Source: Cyclina sinensis | Taxonomy: Eukaryota > Mollusca > Bivalvia > Venerida > Veneridae | Assembly (NCBI GenBank): GCA_012932295.1 | Contig: JAAONU010000010.1 | Coordinates: forward strand, 20,844,047-20,908,046 | Direction: 5' to 3' | Length of the DNA stretch: 64,000 bases | Shown: one piece after another, positions 24,961 to 35,125 of the stretch | Layout: every line of letters begins with the position of its first letter | Numbering within the stretch: position 1 is the stretch's first letter | Program-made: the position numbers and the translations under genes | Notes under the pieces: model-generated | The model's input: only the letters and a program-made list of their open reading frames with translations | What the model was told of the DNA's origin: nothing | Database searches by the model: none

Positions 24961-25254
24961 TTGGGTTGTTCACATTGAAATGCTGTGTGCGACCAAAATG
25001 GCCAACTTCTTATTATGAATATTTCTCTAATAGACATAATAATTAGAGATCAATGACAACTGCGCCTAGCACGCTGGCATTTTACAAATTTCTAATAAGT
25101 TTCAAATACATGACAAAACTGGTTACCTCTCTGCCGTTGTATTTTTATCTCTTGTTTCCACGCTGAGAAAAGCTACTTTTACATGTCGTGCAGTCTAATT
25201 TTAACTTTGCTGTCAGCTGACCCTCAGATGACGACAAAATAATTCAACGTCTGG

Positions 25255-25440
25255 GGGCAAAATGAAATTATATTGAACATTCGATTTAGATATGAAATTT
25301 GAGTCCCAAACGCGTCGTTCAAATACAAGGTAATCTGTTATTTCCATAAACTTATTGCATCTGTCGTATTCAAGAGATTGTCTAATCTATCAAATATCCA
25401 GCGAACCAAACCGATTTCAAGCGCATCTGGTTTGCTTAGC
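25255..25440 (+). repeat. dispersed unit, copy 2
   Basis: Very similar to copy 3 at 30.6 kb: AATGAAATTATATTGAAC, CCCAAACGCGTCGTTCA, GGTAATCTGTTATTTCC, ATAAACTTATTGC and CAAGAGAT are shared in order. Same orientation as the other copies. Confidence 0.65.
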
Positions 25441-26165
25441 CATTATTGTACATTTTTCCATCCCGATCAGGGTCTTCCGACAATATGATGTAATAAGTGG
25501 TATCTGCTTAGGAAGGACCAAGGATTATGTTTGTTCAATAGTGTGAACTCAGCAATTACAGCAGTCAGCAATACAGCAATTACAAATCATTATTTGACAT
25601 AATACTTAGTTCACATTACCATTGTGAGACTTGTGAATTTGCTGCCGTTTCCTTGTGAGTGTTTAATAGCACAGCCGAAAGCAGGGGGGTGTACAGATAC
25701 CCCCTTCCCAAATTCGTCTCTACTTTGTGCATGTGTATATGCTCTTAACGAATCTCATGTTGCCCTTGTCAATACATATTTTGACATTTACTGTTTGCAA
25801 TGTCGGCAGTCTGTTATATCGAGGTAGAATTAACTGCAGCAGAACTAGACACTTTTGACATTTATGTACATATGTTTGAAGGAACGGATGATCTTTATTC
25901 ATGAAAAAATCATTTCTGAATATGCCTTAAGGAGCAAGCTTTGCTCAAGCTTATTACTATTTTCATAATATTGACATTACGCTTCTGCTAGCAATTATAT
26001 TTATTTTTCTGCATGGTCTACTTTATGTATAAACAATATGGCTCTGTGCTATATTAGGAGGTATAAAGATATTAGAAAATCTTACAGGACATAAGGCAGA
26101 CAATACATCTTGTATGGTTTTTTTCTAATTTGCAAAATAGATACTAAAACATGTTTATTCTTATA
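25441..26165. other. non-coding stretch
   Basis: A short imperfect CAGCAATTACAG repeat occurs at about 25550-25585. No gene recognised. Confidence 0.4.
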
Positions 26166-26200
<35 letters not shown>

Positions 26201-26241
26201 TGTTATTATTATCATTATTATTATTATTATTATTATTATAC
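26166..26241. repeat. (ATT)n microsatellite
   Basis: About 25 TTA/ATT triplets with three interruptions (TACTG, ATC). Confidence 0.85.
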
Positions 26242-26599
26242 AATTGTTACAGTCTGTTTTGAAGAGTTGTTAAATAAGGCTTTAAATAAGATTTTAGAGA
26301 AATTAATAAATGGCAATTGAAATTTCAAGCGTCCGTATTAAAATTAACCTAATCTACGCTCATTCTAGTGCATGTTTTCCTATTTTGTTTTAAGGTAATA
26401 CTGTTAGAAATTATCTTATGTAAGACTGAAATAAATCAAAATTTACAAAAAAAAAATGATGGATCGAAGGTTTAAATTTCTTGTAAACTGGTCACGTGCC
26501 GCACATGATTTTAGTACTGTAAAATCGAGTTTTTGTAGACCACGTTTGGTTTGACCGCTCACGGGATTTACAGATAAATGTTTATGTTTTACATATAGA

Positions 26600-26937
26600 T
26601 GTTTATGTCTTGGGGAATAAATTGTTCGCCTACGTCAGTATTCTGAAGTTTGTGACGTATAATTAACGAAATGGCATAGGATTCTCGAAACGGATAGGTC
26701 TGTTGTATACATTCAATGAATCTTTAAAAGTCGGACTCTGCATTTTATTTTAGATTTTATTTTTATATATTTTATATTACTTGTAAAATTTCAAATTGTG
26801 GTTACTGAAAAGTAGTTCGGCACAGTGACTGTTATAGAATCTATATCAGTCACACTGTGACTGATATGGAATATATTTCACTGATAGAACTCAGTATTTC
26901 ATTGGTTGGCATAAAATAAAATATGATATGTAAAAAT
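26600..26937 (+). repeat. 338-bp direct duplication, copy A
   Basis: Nearly identical to 27537-27875, at an offset of 937-938 bp. By eye only one single-base indel in a T run and about one substitution separate them. Both contain the perfect hairpin ATATCAGTCACA-C-TGTGACTGATAT (26843-26867 here). The duplication ends inside the left arm of the palindromic element that begins at 26892, so copy B carries only that element's first 50 or so bases. Confidence 0.9.
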
Positions 26938-27118
26938 TTGTTTGTTTTGAGTAGATATGGAATATATCTCATCGTGAAGTGATATAATTAAATATTTTCA
27001 CGAGCGCGTAGCGCGAGTGTAAATATAGAAATTGTATCACTTTGAGATGAGATATATTCCATATCCACGAAAAACAAACAAATTTTCTATTTATTTTATG
27101 CTAATACCAATAAACTTT
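26892..27118. mobile_element. 227-bp palindromic foldback element
   Basis: The two halves are inverted repeats of about 105 bp. The left half carries TTTCATTGGTTGGCATAAAA, AAAATTTGTTTGTTTT and ATATGGAATATATCTCATC; the right half carries their reverse complements. At the centre is ACGAGCGCGTAGCGCGAGTG. TAGAACT occurs immediately outside both ends (26885-26891 and 27119-27125) and is a candidate 7-bp target duplication. It is non-coding. Fragments of the same family are at 10.5 and 11.2 kb. Confidence 0.75.
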
Positions 27119-27536
27119 TAGAACTGTTTCTTTTCTTACACGCGTATGAATACATGATCGTGAAACTCAAATTCAATACACAGTCCGCCATCTTGAATTA
27201 TACATGACACATAGAAACATGTTGCATTCTAACGAGTTATTTAGTCTACACCTAATCACCAAACATAGAAATAAACAAAGATCTACCTGCATATTCTTCC
27301 TCATTTTCCTTCTTTTACTATTCACATTTTGCTGCTTACAGGGCATTCATATAAAATATGCCATGTGCAATGACGAATCAAAATTCAGCGCCAATGCAGA
27401 GGTTCATCCTAATAAATGCCCTTACAAGATCAAGATTCTTCCATAGGTTGATCAAGAAGCAATACACGTCATCACATTTTCAAATAGCATAAATCCAGTG
27501 TATTCGATTTAAGATTTCACGTGAAATGCCATCCTG
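27119..27536. other. spacer between the two 338-bp copies
   Basis: It contains an 80-codon open frame (27204-27446) with a hydrophobic segment (FFLIFLLLLFTFCC). It has no recognised family and no supporting splice or promoter evidence, so I do not call it a gene. Confidence 0.35.
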
Positions 27537-27875
27537 TGTTTATGTCTTGGGGAATAAATTGTTCGCCTACGTCAGTATTCTGAAGTTTGTGACGTATAAT
27601 TAACGAAATGGCATAGGATTCTCGAAACGGATAGGTCTGTTGTATACATTCAATGAATCTTTAAAAGTCGGACTCTGCATTTTATTTTAGATTTTATTTT
27701 TTATATATTTTATATTACTTGTAAAATTTCAAATTGTGGTTACTGAAAAGTAGTTCGGCACAGTGACTGTTATAGAATCTATATCAGTCACACTGTGACT
27801 GATATGGAATATATTTCACTGATAGAACTCAGTATTTCATTGGTTGGCATAAAATAAAATATAATATGTAAAAAT
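27537..27875 (+). repeat. 338-bp direct duplication, copy B
   Basis: The second copy of 26600-26937, with the same internal hairpin at 27781-27805. It stops at GTAAAAAT, inside what is the left arm of the palindromic element in copy A. Confidence 0.9.
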
Positions 27876-28837
27876 AATCAGATACATCAATAATTGAAAA
27901 TAAATAATAGTTTGCTTATTGTAACAATTAATTTCACTAACTTCCAGGTGGATTGTTTGTTTTTCTTTTTTCTTCTTTGTTCATTTTGACTGCTTTTTTG
28001 AACATGAATATTCTTTTACCAGAGATTAAACCAGTTACAAAGCTTATCATTTGATCTAGGAAATCCCTTGTTTTCCCCTTTTTGTCGTTTCGTAGCAGAG
28101 ATTTTTCAAGTACTCTTTTTTTAAAATACAAGTGAAGCAAACAAACTAGATATATAACCCTAAATGTAATTGTACACCTTTCAGGTAAAAAAGTTACGAA
28201 TCTGTCTTTTGATTATTTGCCGCACAAAATAAATAAGATTTCAGAAGTCAGCTGAAGAAACTGTGGGAGAAGTAGAGCGGTCATTGTATTTTTTTTCTAT
28301 AAGATCTCTGTGTAGTATTTAAGAAATGATAACTTGAAAAAAAAATTAATAAAACTTTCAACATCACTAAAATGCAAGAGAATATTTTTATGAGAAAAAT
28401 TGATATACGTTGTTTCCATGTCAGAAACCTATTTGGGATATGCGTTCAACGAAATAAATCCATAAAATGGTCAAAAAATAACTATAACTTGTCAGTTTTG
28501 TCTTCCAATTATAACAAAAATCTCATTTGTTTAAAGACTTTGAAATTTATTTGACATTTGATTGTAACGTTCTCCTCAAAGGATTTTAAAGTGACTGTAT
28601 TTGCTTCGAAATTGTCCACAAGTGGATGATAGGGCATTCGTTACTTGTCTGGATTTTCTTCTAGTATGCAGACTAGAATCTATATCCAAGTACAAGTATT
28701 CCGTAGCTTTCCTCTGCATTTACCAGGAAACACATTTAACCAAAGCTATGAACACAATGTCTGAAGCGATTACAAATGCCATTTAAGTATTATTTGTTTG
28801 TCGTCTTGCTCTGGTGATCAAGGTCAAGGTCACGGAC
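27876..28837. other. non-coding stretch
   Basis: At 28540-28640 it resembles 23780-23880 (GACTTTGAAATTTATTTGAC, GGATTTTAAAGTG, GCTTCGAAATTG). Just before the poly-T is a GTCAAGGTCA word. No gene recognised. Confidence 0.4.

Positions 28838-28882
<45 letters not shown>
28838..28882. repeat. poly(T) run of about 42 bases
   Basis: An uninterrupted T run after GGTCACGGACG. It could be the poly(A) tail of a retroposed sequence in minus orientation, but no body was recognised. Confidence 0.8.
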
Positions 28883-28888
<6 letters not shown>

Positions 28889-29244
28889 CTATTTCGATTT
28901 TTTCATTCTTGTACAACAGGAAGCGAAGATTACTGATTGCAAAAGCCTTAAATGTTAAATAATAGGGAAAAATTTAAAGGGTCACACGTAGCCACTGCCA
29001 TAACAATGAGCTTCCAGTTTCCGTCATTTTCGTTCAAAACTAAATCTACAGCTTAACAGATTTTAGAGGAATGTATGACGCGCTTGAATGTGTACTGCGG
29101 AAGATTTTGAAATAAATAAATTAATTGCATAGTTCTGATATATAATTACACGCCTTTCCATGTGAATAAAGAAAGCATATTTCCATTAGAGTTTTAACAA
29201 TTTCAGTAACAATGAGAGCACGTGGTATTGCAATGATGTTCCGA
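28883..29244. other. non-coding stretch
   Basis: No gene or repeat recognised. Confidence 0.4.
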
Positions 29245-29248
29245 AAGC

Positions 29249-29343
29249 AACACAATAGTATACTTGAAAAATACTCATTATAAAATTGAGTAGAACGCAA
29301 TAGTATACTTGGAAAATACTCATTATAAAATCGAGTTGAACGC
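29249..29343. repeat. 45-bp tandem duplication, two copies
   Basis: CAATAGTATACTTG followed by AAATACTCATTATAAAAT starts near 29252 and again near 29297. Confidence 0.7.
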
Positions 29344-29766
29344 AAAACATTTCGAAATTCAACAAACAGACTATTTTTTCTTTAAATAGTTATAAATGGA
29401 AATAAACTTTATTGAATTAAAAATTAAAGCTTTGGGTTTGAAAGAAATCATTTATCTCCTTAAATTTTACCTCTGAAACATGAGCGTGAGACAATCTGAG
29501 AACATCAAATTAATTATCACTGAATAAAGATTTGCAACTCAAAGAGACTGTGCAACATAGGTCATGCGATGCTGTAAAAAAGCCATAAGAAATTATGAAT
29601 TTCATCAAAGGCTTGTTAAGGGTCTGTAACTCATAAGACACGTATTATAGATATACAAAACGAGTAGAACAACAATGTTTCAAAAATGTAACTCCCTGAA
29701 GCTGTGATATATTTAACTCGTGCATAAAAATGGCTAGAACAACCAATACCAATCATAACCATTCAT
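29344..29766. other. non-coding stretch
   Basis: No gene or repeat recognised. Confidence 0.4.
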
Positions 29767-30404
29767 GTGATAGAGTTGGTAGTTTATTTACAGAGGGTGA
29801 GGTCTAGTGATAGAGTTGGTAGTTTATTTACAGAGGGTGAGGTCTAGTGATAGAGTTGGTAGTTTATTTACAGAGGATTAGGTCTAGTGATAGAGTTGGT
29901 AGTTTATTTACAGAGGATTAGGTCTAGTGATAGAGTTGGCAGTTTATTTACAGAGGGTTAGGTCTCGTGATAGAGTTGGTAGTTTATTTACAGAGGGTTA
30001 GGTCTGGTGATGGAGTTGGTAGTTTATTTACAGAGGGTTAGGTCTAGCGATAGAGTTGGTAGTTTATTTACAAAGGGTTAGGGGTAGTAATACAGTTGGT
30101 AGTTTATTTACAAAGGGTTAGCATATAACTCTATCACTAGACCGAACCCTCTGTAAATAAACTACAAACTCTATCACTAGACCTAACCCTCTGTAAATAA
30201 ACTACAAACTCTATCACTAGACCTGCCCCTTTGTAAATAAACTACCAACTCTATCGATAGAATTAACCCTTTGTAAATAAACTACCAACTGTATCGCTAG
30301 AACTAACCCTTTGTAAATAATCTACCAACTCTATCACTAGTGTTTATTTACAGAGGGTTAAGTCTAGTGATAGAGTTGGTAGTTTATTTACAGAGGGTTA
30401 GGTC
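29767..30404. repeat. 40-bp minisatellite with an inverted internal block
   Basis: The unit is GTGATAGAGTTGGTAG then TTTATTTACAGAGGGTTAGG then TCTA, 40 bp. About nine direct units run from 29767 to 30121. Six units in reverse orientation follow: CTATCACTAG or a variant at 30131, 30171, 30211, 30251, 30291 and 30331. Two direct units end the array at 30404. Variation between units (GAGG/AAGG, GATT/GGTT) is shared by neighbours. The inverted block makes a potential hairpin of more than 200 bp per arm. Confidence 0.9.
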
Positions 30405-30520
30405 AAAGAGTGGTCTTCCTTAGGAACAATGATTGTTTAAACTGTCCACCGGATATGACTCTGACTGTAAGAGGGCGTTAAGCTCCACTTAACTAAACAA
30501 AACCCACTGAACCGTGAGTT
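30405..30520 (+). mobile_element. 3' tail fragment of a SINE (family 3)
   Basis: AAACTGTCCACCGGATATGA then CTCTGACTGTAAGAGGGCG then TTAAGC resembles the tail of the minus-strand SINE at 31866-32078 (AACTGAACTATGACTTTTAC then TGTTAGAGGGC). The tail continues into an ACTAAACAAAAC-type end. The tRNA-like head is absent. Confidence 0.5.
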
Positions 30521-30549
30521 GTAGACATCATGATTATTTAAACACTGTT

Positions 30550-30775
30550 CGGACAAAAAATGAAATTATACTGAACTGTCGAGTGATGATATGAAATTTA
30601 TTTCCCAAAAGCGTCGTTCAGTTACATGGTAATCTGTTATTTCCATAAACTTATTGCTACTGCCGTGTACAAGAGATAGTTTAATCTATCAAACTTTCGA
30701 TGATCCGAGCCGAGTTCGTTTGCGGATAATCGTACATTTGTCAGCATGGATGAAGGTCATCTGAGTTTATGTGGT
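30550..30775 (+). repeat. dispersed unit, copy 3
   Basis: Shares with copies at 24.0 and 25.3 kb the words AATGAAATTATACTGAAC, GTCGAGTGATGATATGAAAT, AAAAGCGTCGTTCA, GGTAATCTGTTATTTCC and ATAAACTTATTGC. It also shares CATTTGTCAGCATG with copy 1. Confidence 0.65.
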
Positions 30776-31107
30776 AGGAAATGACATCCGCATCGGCAAC
30801 TTAGAGTCAATAGTTTTCTTTCGAATTTATCAAATCGTTGAAAAATGAAAGAAAAAAAAAGAAATGTTTTGCATTTATTAACTGTCAACGATCATTTGAC
30901 TATTACAGTTATCATGTCTAATTCATTTATGTTTTTTCATCTCTGTGAGGAGAAACTATTGCGGAAATTATGTGGCTACTTTCTTGAGTCTTTATCAAGT
31001 TATTCCATTAGCATAACGAGTTTGTTTTAAGAGCAAATAATCAGAGTTGAATGAAATAAAATCAATCAATGAAAACGAAATAAGAGTAAATCAATTTTTC
31101 ACTCACT

Positions 31108-31237
31108 CACTCATTCATTCACTTACTCATGCATGCACTCAGGCATGCACGCAATCAGTCAGTCAGTCAATCAATCAATCAATCAATCAATTAATAAATC
31201 AATCAGTCAATCGGTTTTTTGTCTTTCTGTATGCCAG

Positions 31238-31269
<32 letters not shown>

Positions 31270-31395
31270 CCTATCTTTCTTTCTTTCTTTCTTTCTTTCT
31301 ATCTGTATGTCTGTCTGTCTGTCTGTCTATCAACCAACCAACCAACTAATCAATCAATCAATCAACCAATCAGTCAGTCAGTCAATCAATCAATT

Positions 31396-31426
<31 letters not shown>

Positions 31427-31428
31427 TA
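31108..31428. repeat. compound tetranucleotide microsatellite
   Basis: Successive blocks of TCAC, CAGT, CAAT, ATCT, TTTC, TGTC, CAAC and CAAT tetramers. Three overlapping open frames of 79-100 codons in all plus-strand frames (Ser-Ile-Tyr-Leu, Ile-Asn-Gln-Ser runs) are artefacts of the repeat. Confidence 0.95.
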
Positions 31429-31865
31429 CCAATGATGGAAAGTCTCTATTACGTTTAATACTTTTTTATCGCTAGTCTGTATGAGCTAGCCATTTATTAT
31501 CTCCAAAATCTGTGATTAAAGCTCACCTGATCTTCAGGAGACGACAGGAGGATTGTGTTATAGAAACATGGACAAACTTATGTAAAACAGTTTGTTGAAG
31601 ATAAGATATTTATTTCCCATCTGAATAGAAAAGATTTATGGCAATATCTTATTTTACATAACAAGTTCTTCAGAAAAAAGACTCACACTCATTTGAATTC
31701 ATCACAGTTCAAAGCGACTAGGCAGATTCAAAAGGTGCTCTTGTTTTTATATGATTCACAACAAATGTTCATGTAAACTATACCTGTCCATCTTGAGTCT
31801 GAAAAAAGGTGATAAATTCGTAAATGATTACTGATTTATTACCAACAGGTGTTTAACTAATTCTT

Positions 31866-32078
31866 AGTTAAAATGCCCTCTAACAGTAAAAGTCATAGTT
31901 CAGTTTATCTAAACATCGTCGATGGGAATAACCAGTACTTTGTAAGGAACTTCCGATTTCTTACAGTTGGTATATGGTAATGGTCGGCAACAGGATTCGA
32001 ACCTATGACAATCAGTCAGTAAGAGGTTGAGTGACGTGAAGTCACTTATTTTAACCACTCGGCCAGGCAGACGAATCC
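31866..32078 (-). mobile_element. tRNA-derived SINE (family 3, class II tRNA-like head)
   Basis: On the minus strand the head reads GTCTGCCTGGCCGAGTGG with an anticodon hairpin AGTGA-CTTCACG-TCACT. A long variable arm and a T arm GGTTCGAATCCTG follow, together tRNA-Ser/Leu-like. Acceptor pairing is imperfect (about five of seven). The formal anticodon would be TCA. The body contains AAGTACTGGTTATTCCC, like the SINE at 48851-49080, and the tail matches 30430-30500. It is most likely a SINE and not a working tRNA gene. Confidence 0.7.
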
Positions 32079-34188
32079 ATATTTTTCTGGTATTTACATA
32101 TTCGTAGAACACGAAACAGAAATCTGCGTACATCCTGCTAGAATATTAGTTCAGTGTCTTTATGAGCTGTAGGCGAAAACAAATCAACAGATTTTCTACC
32201 TTGATAAACATTCTAATTGCCTTTTTTAACAAAAAAAAATCTAATAAATCATAACCGTTAATATATAACATACGCATCCGTTAACATTTATGCCATCAAT
32301 TTTTCCCTTGTTTCCTTTTTTATTTTATTATCATCCTATTCAAAAATTGAACAAGGAATTTAAGTTTGTTTTGCCCTTGAGGTTAGTTTTCAATATTCCC
32401 TGTCACTCCAGGATATATATTCATTTTTTTCAGTAGCTTTGTTTTCAGTTAACGAGGCATACCCGAAAAACTAGGGTATTCCATTTTCTTTAAAATCATA
32501 TAAAATTTTGATGACATTTAATATAATCAACAATTCTAAGTTCAAAAATTAAATGTCTGTATAAACATGATAAATAAATATCTGTATAAATATTAGTCTT
32601 TGTATAGCGGTGTTTCTGGTCCATTTTTGACTGGACAGCCATTTATTCCAAATGCGCACTTTTTAGTTCTTGAATGTTTGAAGGAAAACAAAATGAAAAT
32701 TGAAATGTTACGTTTTGTTTTTTAAATTATCTTTTTTTTTCAATTTATAGCGAATTAGCCAATAAAAAATGGATACCAAGTATATCGTCGGTTGAATTGT
32801 AAGTTACCTCCCTTTAAATGTTATTTTCCTATTGTATATTAAAGTGCTTTCCACTTCCTAAGTGCGTTTTGTTGAGTGTTTTACAACGTCGCTTGTTTAA
32901 CTCATTTTAAAGATGGTTCATTAATCACATGCAAACACAAACACGTACATTTTAAAACATGAAGATGAGAAATGTTTGACAAGCCTTAAGAGGGTTTTCT
33001 GAACGCTAAAAGCAATACATATATGTTTGCATGCTTATACTCCCATTAGTGTTATGGACTTTCTGGTTAAGGTCTGGTGCACAGGTTATGGATTACTTAT
33101 GAGTACAATAGTTTTGTTTACGGTTAATGTGCAAATTGATTCCACTTCGGCGCCGTGGATGTTGATTTCTTTCTATAGTACCAGGAACATTAAAAGTCTT
33201 CTATGGGTACCAGACGATAACATGTTTTTCTGACAATAAAAATATTTCCAGACGGGAGGTGTATTTAGTATCTGCATAGGAAATGCAGCTTCATTGCATC
33301 TTCTAACTTAAGTTAATATAAAGTTATGAAACGTATAATCTGTCCTGAGCCAGTTTCAAACGGCTAGAGTTTACACATGATCCAATACATATTGCTTCTG
33401 ATTGAGGCAATTGTTTGTGATTGATGATTGAAGCTATCTTATGTTGTTATTAAATTGGAACACCGCCGGGATATGACAAAAAGAAGTTGAAACTAGCGTT
33501 AAACCCCTATTAAAATATTGTCAGGCGTAGGAAATGACACGTGTTCAACTGTTGTTTATATGGTACCTTTCAAACGCAGAAATGTATTAGTCTAAATTTG
33601 CAGGCGCCAAAAATTAAATTTTTACATCAATTTTTTGTTAGGTCCGTTTTCTGTTGTCACACATTTGTATGCAAGTATATTTTCAAACGCAAATTATGAA
33701 ATTGGTTTACATGGTATGTTTTCTTATGTGAATTTCTTTTTGTCTGCAAATTACGTTTGCAAGCGCAAAATATTGCTTTGGTCTACACGGCGCGATTTCC
33801 AGCGCCGGAAAAAAATGATGAATCATGAAAATATGAAAATGTTTTTCTCTGTGTAAACTATTATCTTGGAAAATGAATTGCTGATTCCAACAAACTAGGA
33901 CTTTTTTTCCTGTATTTCGAATAAAAAGAGAAAATTCTGCAAACACGTGTAAAATCCAATTTAAGGCCGAGTATCGAAACATTTTCTTAGTCTAAAGTAC
34001 TTTTTGTATTTCATTTGATTTTTTGTTTTTACTGTTTTTTTCGTTTATTTAATGATCTGTTTTCATTTTTTTTAAATTTTTATACAACCGCGTCCCTTTT
34101 TTATTCAAAAATGTAATTAAGAAATATGTTTTTTATGATAAGTGTTTGTTTTTGTATTATTCTGTTCGTGCCTAAACATTTAAATGGC
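32079..34188. other. non-coding stretch
   Basis: T-rich DNA with no recognised exon. Open frames at 33027-33233 and 33635-33982 are unrelated to any family I know, and the latter pair overlap on opposite strands. Confidence 0.4.
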
Positions 34189-34266
34189 ATTTTATTGGTT
34201 ATAAAATGCTTTTGATTTTATTGGTTATAAAATGCTTTTGATTTTATTGGTTATAAAATGCTTTTC
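34189..34266. repeat. 26-bp tandem repeat, three units
   Basis: ATTTTATTGGTTATAAAATG then CTTTTG starts at 34189, 34215 and 34241. The three copies are identical except at the last bases. Confidence 0.9.
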
Positions 34267-34514
34267 TTTCATCGAAATGTAATGATTCTTTTTCAAGATA
34301 TTAAAAAGGCCAAAGCTTCAGTTTGTACTAAATTTGGATTCCAGTAATAGTAAAAGATGTAAAGTCTTCTAACATTCCTACTTTTGTCGTAGAGAAGCAA
34401 AGTTTTATGCGTTCGGTAAGATGCGTTTTACTGTTGGTCTCGTGTGACCATCACGTGACTGCGAGAATCATTGGATATAGAACATTTGAAAAAATACGTT
34501 ACACTTACGGTCCG

Positions 34515-34625
34515 TAGAAGATAAGGAATTCATTTCCCCAAAGTCTCGTTCAGATATTGTGTAATCCCTTATTTTTCATAGATTTATTCCTGAAGCCATA
34601 TCTAGGAGACAATCTATCAAGAGCT
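34515..34625 (+). repeat. dispersed unit, copy 4 (diverged)
   Basis: TTTCCCCAAAGTCTCGTTCA, GTAATCCCTTATTTTTCATA, GATTTATTCC and CAATCTATCAA align in order with the 30.6-kb copy. It is the most diverged of the four. Confidence 0.5.
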
Positions 34626-34669
34626 TCAACAGTACAGGCCAATTACAAACGCGTAGCGTTAGCACATAT

Positions 34670-35125
34670 TTACAACAATGATGTTGTTATTAATTATGAA
34701 GACGATGATGACGAAAATGATGATTATAATGTTGGTAATGATGATGATTATTCTGTAAATAGTAAAATAACAATAAACAGAAAGATTATGATGAAGATGA
34801 TGTTGATGATAACAATAATAATAATGATATTAAAATGATGATGATGATGATGACAACGACAATTGCAATGGTGGTGATGCTATGTTGTTGGTGATGGTGA
34901 TGATCACTATAATTTTGTGTTGAAATGATGATGATGATTATTATTATTATGATGATGACGATGATGAAGGTGATGATTAGTTATTTTTCGTCTAGAACTG
35001 TGTTATGTTGTCGTTGTTGCAGTTTTGATGTTGAGCTCAGTGATAATGATGATGTCATATCATGATGATTATTCCTCCTTGTTTACGATTATGACAATCA
35101 TAATGATGAATATTTAGATGATTAT
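34670..35125. repeat. GAT/ATT triplet-rich low-complexity region
   Basis: Interrupted GATGAT, AATAAT and GTTGTT triplets. An Asp/Asn/Met-rich open frame (34557-34838) is a translation of this tract. Confidence 0.85.

Noticed and set aside
28838..28882. Poly(A) tail of a processed pseudogene
   Set aside because: No adjacent gene-like sequence or flanking direct repeat could be seen. It is recorded only as a homopolymer.
29767..30404. Telomere-like interstitial repeat because of GGGTTAGG
   Set aside because: GGGTTAGG occurs only once per 40-bp unit and is replaced by GGGTGAGG or GGATTAGG in several units. There is no TTAGGG run.
31047..31458. Three overlapping 79-100-codon frames as a repeat protein
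   Set aside because: They are translations of tetranucleotide microsatellites in three frames.
34557..34838. Asp/Asn-rich protein
   Set aside because: Translation of GAT/AAT triplet low-complexity DNA.
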